64,000 nucleotides of DNA from Trinickia dinghuensis (GTDB lineage: Bacteria; Pseudomonadota; Gammaproteobacteria; Burkholderiales; Burkholderiaceae). The notes beneath the pieces were generated by a model. The model saw only the letters and a program-made list of their open reading frames with translations. It ran no database searches and was not told the DNA's origin. This document shows, piece after piece, positions 1-10,906 of this stretch. The stretch covers positions 1 to 64,000 of the forward strand of contig NZ_QRGA01000025.1 in the NCBI RefSeq assembly GCF_003367175.1, given 5' to 3'. A program made the translations under genes and the position numbers. The number at the start of each line of letters is the position of its first letter. Within the stretch, counting starts at the first letter, position 1.

Positions 1-246
1 CCGGAGCCGCCAGAACCGGAGCCGCCAGAACCGGAGCCACCCGAACCGGAGCCACCCGAACCGGAGCCACCCGAACCGGAACCACCTGAACCGGAACCAC
101 CTGAACCGGAACCACCTGAACCGGAACCACCTGAACCGGAACCACCCGAACCGGAGCCGCCCGAACCAGAGCCACCAGCGCCGGAGCCACCAGCGCCGGA
201 GCCACCAGAGCCGGAGCCACCGGAGCCAGAGCCACCGGAGCCAGAG
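1..246. repeat. 15-bp tandem repeat coding for Gly/Ser pentapeptide
   Basis: Units of the form CCGGAGCCACCCGAA (plus strand) follow each other without gaps, with silent or conservative changes such as GGAACCACCTGAA in four adjacent copies. About 16 units lie inside the window and the array continues past the edge. On the minus strand each unit codes for Gly, Ser, Gly, Gly, Ser. The runs of identical variants suggest recent expansion by slippage or unequal recombination. Confidence 0.9.
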
Positions 247-869
247 CCGCTGTGTCCGCCCGAACTAGAGCCACCCGAACCAGAGCCACCCGAGCCGCCG
301 GAACTCCCCGTTCCGCCACCGCTATGCCCGTTGCCGTTATCGCCGTTACTGCCGCTATTTCCGCCGTTGCTATTTCCAGACGTGCCGGCCGTACCCGGAC
401 CGCTATCGCCGCGGCCGCCGCCCAATGCGCCGCCGCCGGGCGATCCGTCATTGCCGTTGCCGCTCGCTGTCGAGCCGTCGGACGTGCCGCCCACGCCACT
501 CAAAGCCGGATCGTTAGGATTCTGAACGCAGCCCGAGCTGCCGCCCGCATCGCGGCAATCCGGCGTAGGCGCCGCACCCGCATCGTTTGCAGTGGCACCC
601 GCGTCGTTCGTCGCCGCACTGACTTTCAAATACGACGCATCGAATGCCGCCGCATTTTGCAGCTTCGCCTTGGCGGGCGCCCCGGAATCGCCCGAATAGG
701 CCGTGTCGGCCTGTTCGGCGGCACCGGTCTCCACGACCAATCGGCCCATGCCGTCCAAGAACGAGCCCGCATGCGCGCTGCCGGCAAGCAAGACGAGCAC
801 CGCCACCGCCGTCGCTTTCAGAACTCCGCGAAATAAATAGGAGTCCTTATTAATTTCATTGGTCTTCAT
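1..869 (-). CDS. secreted Gly/Ser-repeat protein, C-terminus beyond window
   Basis: The frame is open from position 869 to the left edge (289 codons, no stop), so the gene is partial. I chose ATG 869 because a GGGGAG ribosome site sits 6 bases before it; ATG 875 would abut that site. The N-terminus has a signal peptide: a hydrophobic stretch AVAVLVLLAG ending SAHA|GS, so the product is probably exported. The next ~100 residues are Ala/Asp-rich with two Cys (around PDCRDAGGSSGC), then Gly/Ser/Asn low complexity, then about 16 copies of a 5-residue Gly-Gly-Ser-Gly-Ser unit. No domain is recognised. It could be a surface or matrix protein with a flexible linker, and a folded domain may lie beyond the edge. 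Translation was done by hand from the reverse complement. Confidence 0.8.
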   Translation of the reverse strand, partial: MKTNEINKDSYLFRGVLKATAVAVLVLLAGSAHAGSFLDGMGRLVVETGAAEQADTAYSGDSGAPAKAKLQNAAAFDASYLKVSAATNDAGATANDAGAAPTPDCRDAGGSSGCVQNPNDPALSGVGGTSDGSTASGNGNDGSPGGGALGGGRGDSGPGTAGTSGNSNGGNSGSNGDNGNGHSGGGTGSSGGSGGSGSGGSSSGGHSGSGSGGSGSGGSGSGGSGAGGSGAGGSGSGGSGSGGSGSGGSGSGGSGSGGSGSGGSGSGGSGSGGSGSGGSGSGGSGSGGS

Positions 870-1327
870 CGTCATCTCCCCGGCAGGAACGACGATCGAA
901 TGTCGTCGTACTCCCGTCGCCCATAAAGCGACCATGGCTGCCCGAGCACGCTCGACGCGGATGTCAGATGACGTGCGGCGTTCTGCGTCCTACTGTTCGA
1001 ACGCGCACACAATAGCGGTCGCGACACCGCTCGATCGACTGTTGCCGGACGCGCGTTGGTCAACGCGGCCATGTGAGCGCGTCTTTGCGATAACCGTGCC
1101 ATGTGGCGCTACGCCGCGCTGAGCATGGGCGTGTCGTCGGCGCACCGCGAGCGCGCAACCTGGTATCGAGAAATGCGGCTGTAAACGTTTCAGCGCTGAA
1201 ACGCTCCGGCGTTGCGGCAATGCGCGGCAACGCACGAAGAACGGGGCAAGCGGGGGCGCGCACAAGAGCACAAGAGCACAAGCACCCAAGGAACACCGCA
1301 ATCCCGAAGCAAGCGAATCCGAATCGC
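870..1327. other. intergenic region with an 18-bp palindrome and a short direct repeat
   Basis: No gene is convincing here. It contains a perfect palindrome CGTTTCAGCGCTGAAACG at 1186-1203, and three tandem CACAAGAG-type units at 1261-1283. The region lies between the start of the repeat protein and the end of the peptide importer operon, so the promoter of the repeat protein should be within it. Confidence 0.5.
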
Positions 1328-3439
1328 TCAGGCGATCTGCGTTTCGCGTTGCAGGGTGCGCAACTCGATCACGGGGATGTGACAGCGAATGCGGTGCCCC
1401 TCGCCCGCGTCGGAGAACGGCGGATCAAGCTGCTCGCAAACGGCGCCGAGCTTGCGAGGGCAGCGAGTATGAAACACGCATCCGGTGGGCGGTGCCGTGG
1501 CGCTGGGGGGATCGCCCGTCAAGCGAATGCGTTCCTTTGAAGGAAGCGTGTGGCCGCCGAACGTCGGCATCGCCGACAGCAGCGCCTCGGTATAAGGATG
1601 ATGCGGCCCGTCGAAAACGGCACGCGCGGGTCCGATCTCGAGCAGCCGTCCGACGTAGAGGACGGCGATCCGGTCGGCAACATAGCGCACGACATGCAGA
1701 TCGTGCGAAATGAAGACGTAGCTGACACCGCGCTCGCGCTGCAAATCGGCGAGCAGATTCAGAATCGCCGCTTGCACGGAGACGTCGAGCGCCGAGGTCG
1801 GTTCGTCGCAGACCACGACGCGAGGATCGCCGGCGAACGCGCGCGCGATCGCGACCCGTTGCTTCAAGCCCCCCGAGAGCTGCCGCGTGCGGGCATCGAG
1901 GTAGCGGGACGGCAGCCGCACCGCTTGCGCGAGCGTGGCGAGGCGCGCGCCGTGCGCGGGGCCGCGCAGCGCGCCGAGCTTCGACAGCGCGCGGCCGATG
2001 AGCCGCTTGACCGAGTGCGCGCGATTCAAGGCCGAATCGGGGTTCTGGAACACGATCTGCAGCGACTTGACTTGCTCGTCGTCGCGGCGCGCGACGTGCG
2101 CGGGTAGCGGCTTGCCGTCGAGTTCCAACGTGCCGCCCCGGTCGGGCGCGACCAAGCCGACGAGCAGCTTCGCGAGCGTCGTCTTACCGCTGCCCGATTC
2201 GCCGACGAGGCCGAGTGTCTCGCCCGCGGCGAGATCGAGCGAGACGTCGTCGACGGCGCGCATCGGCACGCCCGACGCGTCGAACGTCTTCGACAAATGC
2301 GCGGCGTGCAGTGCAAGCGAAGCCGGAATGTCGTGCGGCGCACGCATCGTTTCGCCGGACATCGCCTCGCCGAGGCTAGGTTCGGCGGCCGCGCGCGGCA
2401 AGCTCGCGGCCTGCTCGTGGTAATGACAGCGCGCCATCTGCGGCCCGTGTTCGGCGTTGAACCTATGCGGCGGCGGGGTTTCGCTTCGGCAGCGATCGTC
2501 GGCCAGGCGGCAGCGCGCGGCGAAAACGCAACCGGAGACGGCGGCGCCGAGCGGCGGCAAGCTGCCCGCGATCGTGTCAAGCCGTTCGCTGTCCTTGCTG
2601 CGTCCCGCTTTCGGCAAGCAGCGCAAGAGGCCGACGGTATAGGGGTGGCGCGGTGCGCCGAAAACGTCCTCGACCGTGCCTTCTTCCACGAGCCGGCCCG
2701 CGTAGAGCACCCCGACGCGGCTGCACATGCGGCCGATCACGGCCAAGTTGTGACTGATGAACAGCACCGCGGTACCCGACTCCTCGCGCAGCTTCGCCAC
2801 GAGATCGAGCACCTCGGCTTCGACGGTGGCGTCGAGCCCGGTCGTCGGTTCGTCGAGAATCAGGAGGGCCGGTTTCGACGCGAGCGCCATCGCGATGACG
2901 ACGCGTTGCTGCATGCCGCCCGACAACTGGTGCGGATAGCAGCTCATGACGCGCTCGGGTGCGGCGATTCGCACCCGGCGCAGCATCGCGAGCGCATGCG
3001 CGTGGGCATCCGAGCGCGAGTCGCCCGCGACCTCGAATGCTTCGGACACCTGACGGCCGATCGTCAGCGACGGATTGAGCGCGCGCGACGGATCTTGATA
3101 GACCATCGACACCGTTCGCGCGCGCAGCGAGCGCAGCGCGTCGGGTGCCAGCGAGGCGACATCGTTTCCGGCCACCGCAATGCGCCCGGCCTTGATGCGG
3201 CCGTTGCGGGCGAGGTAGGCGAGCGCGGCCAGCGCGACGGTCGATTTTCCGCAGCCGGATTCGCCGACGAGCCCGTACGCCTCGCCGCGCCGCACGCGGA
3301 ACGTGACGTCGTGCAGCACTTCGCGATCGCGGCCGCGCACGCGATAAGCGACGGTCAAGCCGAGGACGGCGAGCGCGTCGTCTTCGGCAAACGAAGCGGG
3401 TTCATAAGCGGGGTGGGCACGACGCGAGGCGGCGCTCAT
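1328..3439 (-). CDS. peptide ABC importer, fused double ATP-binding protein
   Basis: One 703-residue protein carries two complete ABC ATPase halves of the Dpp/Opp type. Half 1: Walker [10 protein letters not shown] near residues 59-67, Q-loop YQDP near 114, signature LSGGMQQ near 172, Walker B LLILDE near 192, then a Cys-bearing oligopeptide C-terminal segment. Half 2: Walker [10 protein letters not shown] near 413-421, signature LSGGLKQ near 521, Walker B VVVCDE near 541, and a second such segment. Such fusions occur in the YejF and GsiA families; separate DppD and DppF are the more common form. The start ATG overlaps the stop of the upstream permease by 4 bases, so translation is probably coupled. 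It powers uptake through the two permeases. The peptide or other substrate is not known. Confidence 0.9.
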   Translation of the reverse strand: MSAASRRAHPAYEPASFAEDDALAVLGLTVAYRVRGRDREVLHDVTFRVRRGEAYGLVGESGCGKSTVALAALAYLARNGRIKAGRIAVAGNDVASLAPDALRSLRARTVSMVYQDPSRALNPSLTIGRQVSEAFEVAGDSRSDAHAHALAMLRRVRIAAPERVMSCYPHQLSGGMQQRVVIAMALASKPALLILDEPTTGLDATVEAEVLDLVAKLREESGTAVLFISHNLAVIGRMCSRVGVLYAGRLVEEGTVEDVFGAPRHPYTVGLLRCLPKAGRSKDSERLDTIAGSLPPLGAAVSGCVFAARCRLADDRCRSETPPPHRFNAEHGPQMARCHYHEQAASLPRAAAEPSLGEAMSGETMRAPHDIPASLALHAAHLSKTFDASGVPMRAVDDVSLDLAAGETLGLVGESGSGKTTLAKLLVGLVAPDRGGTLELDGKPLPAHVARRDDEQVKSLQIVFQNPDSALNRAHSVKRLIGRALSKLGALRGPAHGARLATLAQAVRLPSRYLDARTRQLSGGLKQRVAIARAFAGDPRVVVCDEPTSALDVSVQAAILNLLADLQRERGVSYVFISHDLHVVRYVADRIAVLYVGRLLEIGPARAVFDGPHHPYTEALLSAMPTFGGHTLPSKERIRLTGDPPSATAPPTGCVFHTRCPRKLGAVCEQLDPPFSDAGEGHRIRCHIPVIELRTLQRETQIA

Positions 3440-4320
3440 CGATCGAATATTCCCTGCACGCTGTCGGCGATCAGATTGACGCCGACCACGAGCGTCGCGA
3501 TCGCCGCGGCGTCGAACACGACGGTCCACCACGCGCCGCCCGTCATCAGCGAATACGATTCGGACAGTGCAAGCCCCCAGTCGGCGGACGGCGGTTGAAT
3601 GCCGAAGCCGAGGAACGACAAGGTCGCGACCGCGAAGATCGCATAGCCGAGCCGCACGGTGGCCTCGACGACGATCGGCGGCAGAACGTTCGGCAGAATC
3701 TCGACGAACATGATGTAGGGCGCACGCTCGCCGCGCAGCTGGGCGGCATCGACATAGTCGAGATGGCGCTCCGAGAACACGGCGGCCCGCACGGTGCGTG
3801 CGGTGATCGGCATGAACGTCAGACCGATGACGAGCACGACCGTCGCGTTCGATGCGCCGAGCGCGGCCAATGCCGCAAGCGCGAGCACAACGAGCGGCAG
3901 CGCAAGCAGCGCGTCGATCAGGCGCCCGATCACGTTGTCGAGCCATCCGCCGAAGTAGCCGACGGCGAGGCCGAGCGCCGTGCCGGCCAGCGTGCCGAAG
4001 AGCGTGGCGAGCGGGGCGATCGTGAGAATGTCGCGCGCGCCGACGATCACGCGCGAGAACACGTCGCGGCCGAGCTGGTCGGTGCCGAACCAATGCGTGC
4101 GATCGGGCGGCAGCAGCGAGTTGAGCGGATCGGATGCATAGGGATCGTGGGGCACGATCAGCGGACCGAAGATCGCGCAGATGATCCAGAAAACGAGAAT
4201 CGCCGTGCCGACGATGAAGCTGGGCGAACGCGCGAGCGCGCGCAGCGCCTCGAAGCGCGGCGTTTGCGGGGCGCGTTCGCCCGGGGCGGGCGCCTCGCGC
4301 GATTCGATCGCCGTGTTCAT
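3436..4320 (-). CDS. peptide ABC importer permease, DppC type
   Basis: A 294-residue inner-membrane protein of the binding-protein-dependent transport family. It has an N-terminal membrane helix (about residues 38-56), the family sequence HWFGTDQLGRDVFSR, and the cytoplasmic EAA-like loop around DAAQLRGERAPYIMF that docks to the ATPase. DppC/OppC members carry this N-terminal OppC domain. The start overlaps the upstream permease stop by 4 bases (ATGA), and its own stop overlaps the ATPase start in the same way, giving a tightly coupled operon. Confidence 0.92.
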   Translation of the reverse strand: MNTAIESREAPAPGERAPQTPRFEALRALARSPSFIVGTAILVFWIICAIFGPLIVPHDPYASDPLNSLLPPDRTHWFGTDQLGRDVFSRVIVGARDILTIAPLATLFGTLAGTALGLAVGYFGGWLDNVIGRLIDALLALPLVVLALAALAALGASNATVVLVIGLTFMPITARTVRAAVFSERHLDYVDAAQLRGERAPYIMFVEILPNVLPPIVVEATVRLGYAIFAVATLSFLGFGIQPPSADWGLALSESYSLMTGGAWWTVVFDAAAIATLVVGVNLIADSVQGIFDR

Positions 4321-5327
4321 GCGGCACCCCCGAGGCGCAGGCGCGGATCGAGCGCGACGATGAGCGCGTCGGCAACGAGATTGGCCAGCATGTAGATGAC
4401 CCCGACCGTCAGCACACCCGCTTCGAGCATCGGAAAGTCTTTCGCCGTCGCCGCGTTGAAGATCAGCGAGCCGATTCCCTGGTAATGAAACAGCGTCTCG
4501 ACGACGACGAGCCCGCCGACCATGTAGCCGAGCTGCGTTGCCGAGACCGTGATCGTCGGCATCAGCGCATTGGGCAGCACGTGACGGACGATCACGACGC
4601 GCCGCGGCAGCCCCTTCAGCACGGCCGTGCGGGTGTAGTCCGCATCGAGCGCCTCGACGGTGCCGGCGCGCGCCATCCGCGCGATATAGCCGAAGAAAAC
4701 GAACACGAGCGGCAACGCCGGCAGGATCAGATGACTCAGCGCCGTGAATGCGCCGGCGTCGTCGGGATAGCCGGCCTCGCTCGGCAGCCAGCGCAGCCAG
4801 ATGCCGAAGACGAGGATCAGCGTGATCGACGACACGAACTCGGGGACGACCGTCGCGGACAAGCCGACGATCATGATGGCGCGATCGAGCCATCGTCCGG
4901 CATGCAGCGCGGCCCAGACGCCGGCCGAGATCGCGAGCGGCACGACGATGACGAACGCGAGCGCGCCGAGCTTCGCCGAGCGCAGCAGCGCTTCGCCGAC
5001 GAACGGCGCGACGGGCGATCGATACGCGTACGAAACGCCCATGTCGCCGTGCACGAAGCGGCCGATCCATTGCGCGTACTGGACGAGGACGGGGCGGTCG
5101 ACGCCGAGCTGATGATCGAGCGCGGCGACGGCGCGTGCGTCGGCGAGCGGGCCGAGAATCGCGCGCCCGATGTCGCCGGGCAACAGTTGGCCGAGCGCGA
5201 AGACGATCATCGACAGCAGCCAGAGCGTGACGAGCGACAGGGCGAACCGGCCCGCGAGAAAGCGGGCGATGCGCACCCCGCTGCCGCGGGCGGCGCGGGG
5301 GCGAAGTGCAAGAGCGGTATCTGACAT
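4317..5327 (-). CDS. peptide ABC importer permease, DppB type
   Basis: A 336-residue inner-membrane permease pairing with the DppC-type protein. It shows the N-terminal helix at about residues 22-50, the PGDIGRAILG and LGVDRPVLVQY segments typical of DppB/OppB, and a loop ALDADYTRTAVLKGLP that matches the ATPase-docking EAA region. It follows the binding-protein gene after a 98-bp gap with no terminator seen, so it is likely cotranscribed with it. Confidence 0.92.
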   Translation of the reverse strand: MSDTALALRPRAARGSGVRIARFLAGRFALSLVTLWLLSMIVFALGQLLPGDIGRAILGPLADARAVAALDHQLGVDRPVLVQYAQWIGRFVHGDMGVSYAYRSPVAPFVGEALLRSAKLGALAFVIVVPLAISAGVWAALHAGRWLDRAIMIVGLSATVVPEFVSSITLILVFGIWLRWLPSEAGYPDDAGAFTALSHLILPALPLVFVFFGYIARMARAGTVEALDADYTRTAVLKGLPRRVVIVRHVLPNALMPTITVSATQLGYMVGGLVVVETLFHYQGIGSLIFNAATAKDFPMLEAGVLTVGVIYMLANLVADALIVALDPRLRLGGAA

Positions 5328-5425
5328 CGGCTAAATGATCGGAGGATCGTCAATCCCTTAGGTGTGCTTTACGGTTGCCGTTGCTGCTGTTGTTGCTTTT
5401 CAATGAGATGCGCTGGCCGGTCCGG

Positions 5426-7102
5426 TCACGCCGTCATTCGAGCGCGATCGAAATACATCTGCGAAATGGCGGTGAAGCGCACGCCGATCAGGTTCTTGCG
5501 CGTCGCGACGAGTTGATCGAAGAAGTACGGGATGATCATCGGCGTTTCGTCGAGCAGCAGCTTTTCGATATCGCCCGCGACCTTCTTTTGCGAGGCGACG
5601 TCGAGGGCGCCGACGAATTGCCCGACGAGTTTGTCGTATTGCGGATTGCTGAAGTGGGCCGCGTTCCAGGCGCCGCCGCTGACGAGCGGCGCGTTCAAGA
5701 ACAGATTGGGCACGCCGCGGTGGCCGTAATCGGTGATGCCGAGCGGCGCGTCGAGCCAGTCGGAGTTGCCGAACGTGCCCTTGCCGTAATACTGGCCCTG
5801 GCTTTCGATTTTCAGCGAAAGATTGATCCCGATGGCCTTGGCCTCGTTCTGCAGGACGACGGCGAGATCGGGAATCTCCATGAATTTTTCGGTGGTCAGC
5901 GTCGCGGCGAAACCGTTGGGATGTCCTGCTTGCGCGAGCAATTTCTTTGCCTGCGCGAGGTCGAGGTGGCGTTGCGGCACCGACGTGTCCGTCGACGGAA
6001 AGATCGGCGCGAACGGACTGTCGTTGCCTAACACGGCCCGGCCTTTGAATAGGCCTCGCACGAGCACGTTGCGATCGACCGCGAGTGCGAGCGCTTGGCG
6101 CACGCGCTTGTCGTTGAACGGCGCCGTGTCGCAGCGCATATGGATTTGGCGATGCGCGCTCGACTTCACGCCTTGCACGGTAAATTCCGGATTGTTCAGG
6201 ATGCCGAGACCGCCTTGTACGGTCAGATCACCCATGACGTCGGCTTGCCGTCCCTGCAGCGCGAGAATCTGCGCTTGGCTGTCGGCGTAGAAGGCGAATT
6301 GCACGCGCGCGGGCAGCGCTTTTTCGCCCCAATAGTCAGGATTCCGAACGAACGACGCGCCGCGCTTGGCTTCGTATTTCTCGAGCTTGAACGGCCCCGT
6401 GCCGACGAAACTCTGTTCGTAATCGCCGCTGAACCCGGCCGGCAAGATCACCGCGTTGTAATTGTCCGAGGAGACGTAGTAGGGGAAGTTGCCGTTCGGC
6501 GCATCGAGATGAAACGCCACGGTATGCTCGTCCACTATCTGCGTGCCGCCTTTCGACAGCACGCCTTTGAAGACCGACAGCGCGGCCGATCCGCTCTTCG
6601 GATCGGCCAGGCGATCGAACGTGGTGGCGACGTCCTTCGCGCCGAAGGGTTGGCCGTTGTGGAATTTCACGTTCTGCCGCAGCTTGAAGGTCCAGACGTC
6701 GCCCTTCTCGTTTGCGGACCACGACAGCGCCAAGGCCGGCGTGAGCGTCGACTTGTTGCCTTCGTCGTTCACGAGGAATTCGCCCGTCTGCGCGATGAGG
6801 CAAAGGCCGGCCGCATCGGCCACGGTCAGCGGATCGACCCGGCCTGCGGGCGTCAGATGGGCGACGCGGATCGTTGCGCTGGCGCCCGCCGGGCCGCCTT
6901 GCGCGCGCGCTCGCTGCGGCGCCACGAGCGCGCCGGCGGCCAGCACGATGCTCGAGCAGCCGAGCAGGCTTGCGTGGCGCAGCAACTCGCGGCGCGAGAG
7001 GCGGCGCGCGAGGTATTCGTCGATGGCGTGATTGCCGAGATCGCCGGCATCGCGGCGGGCGGCATCGAGAGCGAGATCAAACGCGGCGGGAATCTTCTTC
7101 AT
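5426..7102 (-). CDS. solute-binding protein of peptide/nickel family (SBP family 5)
   Basis: A 558-residue periplasmic binding protein, first gene of the importer operon. The N-terminus is long: about 35 polar residues, then SRRELLRHASLLG followed by a hydrophobic run and ARA|Q near residue 67, which resembles a Tat signal with a twin Arg. The mature part has the family 5 features, including WTFKLRQNVKFHNGQPFGAKDV and RVRQALALAVDRN. The family binds oligopeptides, opines, nickel or glutathione, and the sequence alone does not say which. The ribosome site before the start is weak (GGAAAA). Confidence 0.88.
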   Translation of the reverse strand: MKKIPAAFDLALDAARRDAGDLGNHAIDEYLARRLSRRELLRHASLLGCSSIVLAAGALVAPQRARAQGGPAGASATIRVAHLTPAGRVDPLTVADAAGLCLIAQTGEFLVNDEGNKSTLTPALALSWSANEKGDVWTFKLRQNVKFHNGQPFGAKDVATTFDRLADPKSGSAALSVFKGVLSKGGTQIVDEHTVAFHLDAPNGNFPYYVSSDNYNAVILPAGFSGDYEQSFVGTGPFKLEKYEAKRGASFVRNPDYWGEKALPARVQFAFYADSQAQILALQGRQADVMGDLTVQGGLGILNNPEFTVQGVKSSAHRQIHMRCDTAPFNDKRVRQALALAVDRNVLVRGLFKGRAVLGNDSPFAPIFPSTDTSVPQRHLDLAQAKKLLAQAGHPNGFAATLTTEKFMEIPDLAVVLQNEAKAIGINLSLKIESQGQYYGKGTFGNSDWLDAPLGITDYGHRGVPNLFLNAPLVSGGAWNAAHFSNPQYDKLVGQFVGALDVASQKKVAGDIEKLLLDETPMIIPYFFDQLVATRKNLIGVRFTAISQMYFDRARMTA

Positions 7103-7239
7103 CGAGGTTTTCCGGTTCGTGTGGAGAGGCGCTCACGCGAAGCGGCGCGGCGGCGACGAGCGGTGCTGCGACGACGAATGCCGTTGCAGTTTAACGCGAC
7201 TCTCGGCTCGCGCGTTTTCTCGACGATGCGAATGGATAT

Positions 7240-7275
7240 ACGAAAAAGACCAGTAGCACGAAAAAGACCGGTAGC
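7240..7275. repeat. two tandem 18-bp copies upstream of importer operon
   Basis: ACGAAAAAGACCAGTAGC is followed directly by the same sequence with G for A at position 13. The copies lie about 140 bp upstream of the binding-protein start. They could be regulator sites or a simple duplication. Confidence 0.75.
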
Positions 7276-7326
7276 GCTGCCGTTATTCGTTGCCGTGACC
7301 GTTGTCACCCCGGTTCGACGGCCGAT

Positions 7327-7364
7327 AAAAAAGCCTGCACGGGGGTGCGGCACCCCGGCAGGCT
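7327..7364 (-). terminator. rho-independent terminator of fusA
   Basis: Read on the minus strand, GCCTGCCGGGGTGC pairs with GCACCCCCGTGCAGGC (one bulge), followed by TTTTTT. It lies about 55 bp after the fusA stop. Confidence 0.85.
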
Positions 7365-7417
7365 CGGCAATGGCCGCTCCGGCTCATTCACCGGAGCGCG
7401 CGATCACGCGGCGCACG

Positions 7418-9526
<2,109 letters not shown>

Positions 9527-9713
9527 GTCGATCTCCTTGGAATGTTGGCGCCGCGAACCGTCCGGGCATGGCCCTGGACCGCGCGCGGCACGTGCGGTGT
9601 TGCAGACATAGAAGCATAGCGCCTGCCCGAGGCTTTTGCAGGAAAGCTGCGAGGGCGGGCCGGGCGGGGCGAGGCGGCGGGCAGGGGCGGGAAGGGAAGG
9701 GGAGCGCGGACGA

Positions 9714-9741
9714 ATAAAAAAGCCAACCGCGAGGGTTGGCT
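9714..9741 (-). terminator. rho-independent terminator of the DUF192 gene
   Basis: On the minus strand AGCCAACC, a 5-base loop and GGTTGGCT are followed by TTTTTT. It sits about 32 bp after the stop codon. Confidence 0.88.
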
Positions 9742-9772
9742 TGGACGGGCCATGCGCTTCGGCGCGCGCTCG

Positions 9773-10279
9773 TTATTGCGGCTGGGGCAGCCCGCCGATT
9801 TTCGTGCCGGGCTGGATGCCCTTCGAGGAGAACCAGCCCTTGCTCATCTCGAGCGCGTAGACGCCGTTGTTGCGCGGGCAATGATTGTTGGTCGTCTCCG
9901 CCTGCATCTCGTCGATGTCCGTGACCGTGCCGTCGGCGCGCATGAAGGCGATCGACAGCGGGATCAGCGTGTTCTTCATCCAGAAGCAATGGACGGCGTT
10001 TTCGCCAAAGACGAACAACATCCCTTCGTTCGGCGCGAGCTGCGTCCGGTACATGAGGCCTTGCTCGCGGTCGGCGTCGTTGGCGGCCACGGCCGCATCG
10101 ATCACGAACATGCCGGCCGTGAGCTTCACGCGCGGGAAGGCTTCGGGCGGTTTGGCGCCGGCGGGCATCGCCTGTGCGAAGGCCGAGGCTGGCACGAACT
10201 GTGCCACCACGAGCATGAAAGCGGGCAAAGCGTGGCGCAGCGCCAGGCGCGCCATCCACGAGCGAAACGAAAATCGCAC
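9773..10279 (-). CDS. exported DUF192 protein
   Basis: About 168 residues. The GTG at 10279 was chosen because AAGGAG lies 7 bases upstream; an ATG further out would add 26 residues with no ribosome site. The N-terminus is a signal peptide ending around SAFA|QAM. The mature part matches the DUF192 family: EQGLMYR, LFVFGENAVHCFWMKNT, PLSIAFMRADGTV and a final KGW..GIQPGTKI region. The function of this family is not established. It lies between fusA and a small exported protein and has its own terminator. Confidence 0.85.
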   Translation of the reverse strand: MRFSFRSWMARLALRHALPAFMLVVAQFVPASAFAQAMPAGAKPPEAFPRVKLTAGMFVIDAAVAANDADREQGLMYRTQLAPNEGMLFVFGENAVHCFWMKNTLIPLSIAFMRADGTVTDIDEMQAETTNNHCPRNNGVYALEMSKGWFSSKGIQPGTKIGGLPQPQ

Positions 10280-10365
10280 GACACCACTCCTTTTCGACGA
10301 CGAGAACCCGCGCATGTTACGCGAGCCGGCGCGGGAGATGCAAAGCCTACCGGACACAAGCGCGG

Positions 10366-10404
10366 AAAAAAGAAAAAGGCAGGCACCTTGCGGTTACCTG
10401 CCTT
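10366..10404 (-). terminator. rho-independent terminator of the small Lys/Ala-rich gene
   Basis: On the minus strand GGCAGG, a 13-base loop and CCTGCC are followed by TTTTTCTTTTTT. It is about 55 bp after the stop of the 65-residue gene. Confidence 0.8.
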
Positions 10405-10461
10405 CCAACGCCGTAAAGAACGGCAGTGCTGCTAGTTCTTGACTGCGTCGTTACGACAAAC

Positions 10462-10659
10462 TTAGTTCGAAGCGGCCGAAGCGGCTTCAGCCTTAGCGGC
10501 TTTCTTCTTGGCAGCGTGGTGCTTCTTGGCGTGGTGCTTGACAGCCTTCGTCGTCTTAGCGGCGGGAGCGGCAGCCGAAGCAGCTTCCGGAGCCGAAGCT
10601 TGTGCGAAAGCAGCCGTTGCGAACAGGCCAGCGACCAGAGCGGCGATCAGTTTGTTCAT
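10462..10659 (-). CDS. small exported Ala/Lys/His-rich protein
   Basis: A 65-residue protein: a signal peptide (LIAALVAGLFATAAFA|QAS), an Ala/Pro linker, then a basic tail with AVKHHAKKHHAAKKKAAKAE. The codon choice and the dedicated terminator support a real gene. Small proteins of this style are common in Burkholderia and are usually hypothetical. The His/Lys tail could bind metal, acid groups or nucleic acid, but nothing here proves it. Confidence 0.75.
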   Translation of the reverse strand: MNKLIAALVAGLFATAAFAQASAPEAASAAAPAAKTTKAVKHHAKKHHAAKKKAAKAEAASAASN

Positions 10660-10691
10660 TTGTGAATCCTCAGCATTAGTTAATTAACCAA

Positions 10692-10706
10692 ATGACCCGG
10701 TCATTG
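10692..10706. promoter_or_regulatory. inverted repeat upstream of the small basic protein
   Basis: AATGACC, one base, then GGTCATT, 33 bp upstream of the start codon. It could be an operator overlapping the promoter or a short 5' hairpin. Confidence 0.35.
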
Positions 10707-10906
10707 AGTCAAGTCGGTAAACGCGCCATCCACCTTTCGGTTGACAGCCGCATCGACAAATTTGCAGACGCGTCTGTGAGCACTCGGATCGACGTCCCGT
10801 ACTGTGAAACCAATACGGCCGGCGGTGCCGAGGACTAATGCCGGACAGCTTCAGGCGGCATCTGCGTCGAATAACGCGCGACTCGCCCAGGCGGTTGACG
10901 CGATTT

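Larger units (their letters stand above)
7103..7417. other. intergenic region before the importer operon, with an 18-bp tandem duplication
   Basis: It holds the fusA terminator at its right side and, at 7240-7257 and 7258-7275, two adjacent copies of ACGAAAAAGACC(A/G)GTAGC that differ at one base. The promoter of the peptide importer should lie here. No gene is seen. Confidence 0.5.

Noticed and set aside
252-836. 194-codon plus-strand frame over the Gly/Ser gene
   Set aside because: It is antisense to the minus-strand gene that has a signal peptide and a good ribosome site; its Arg/Ala content is typical of a shadow frame.
1300-1327. Hairpin just after the importer ATPase stop
   Set aside because: Only about 5 bp of stem and no T-run; not a credible terminator.
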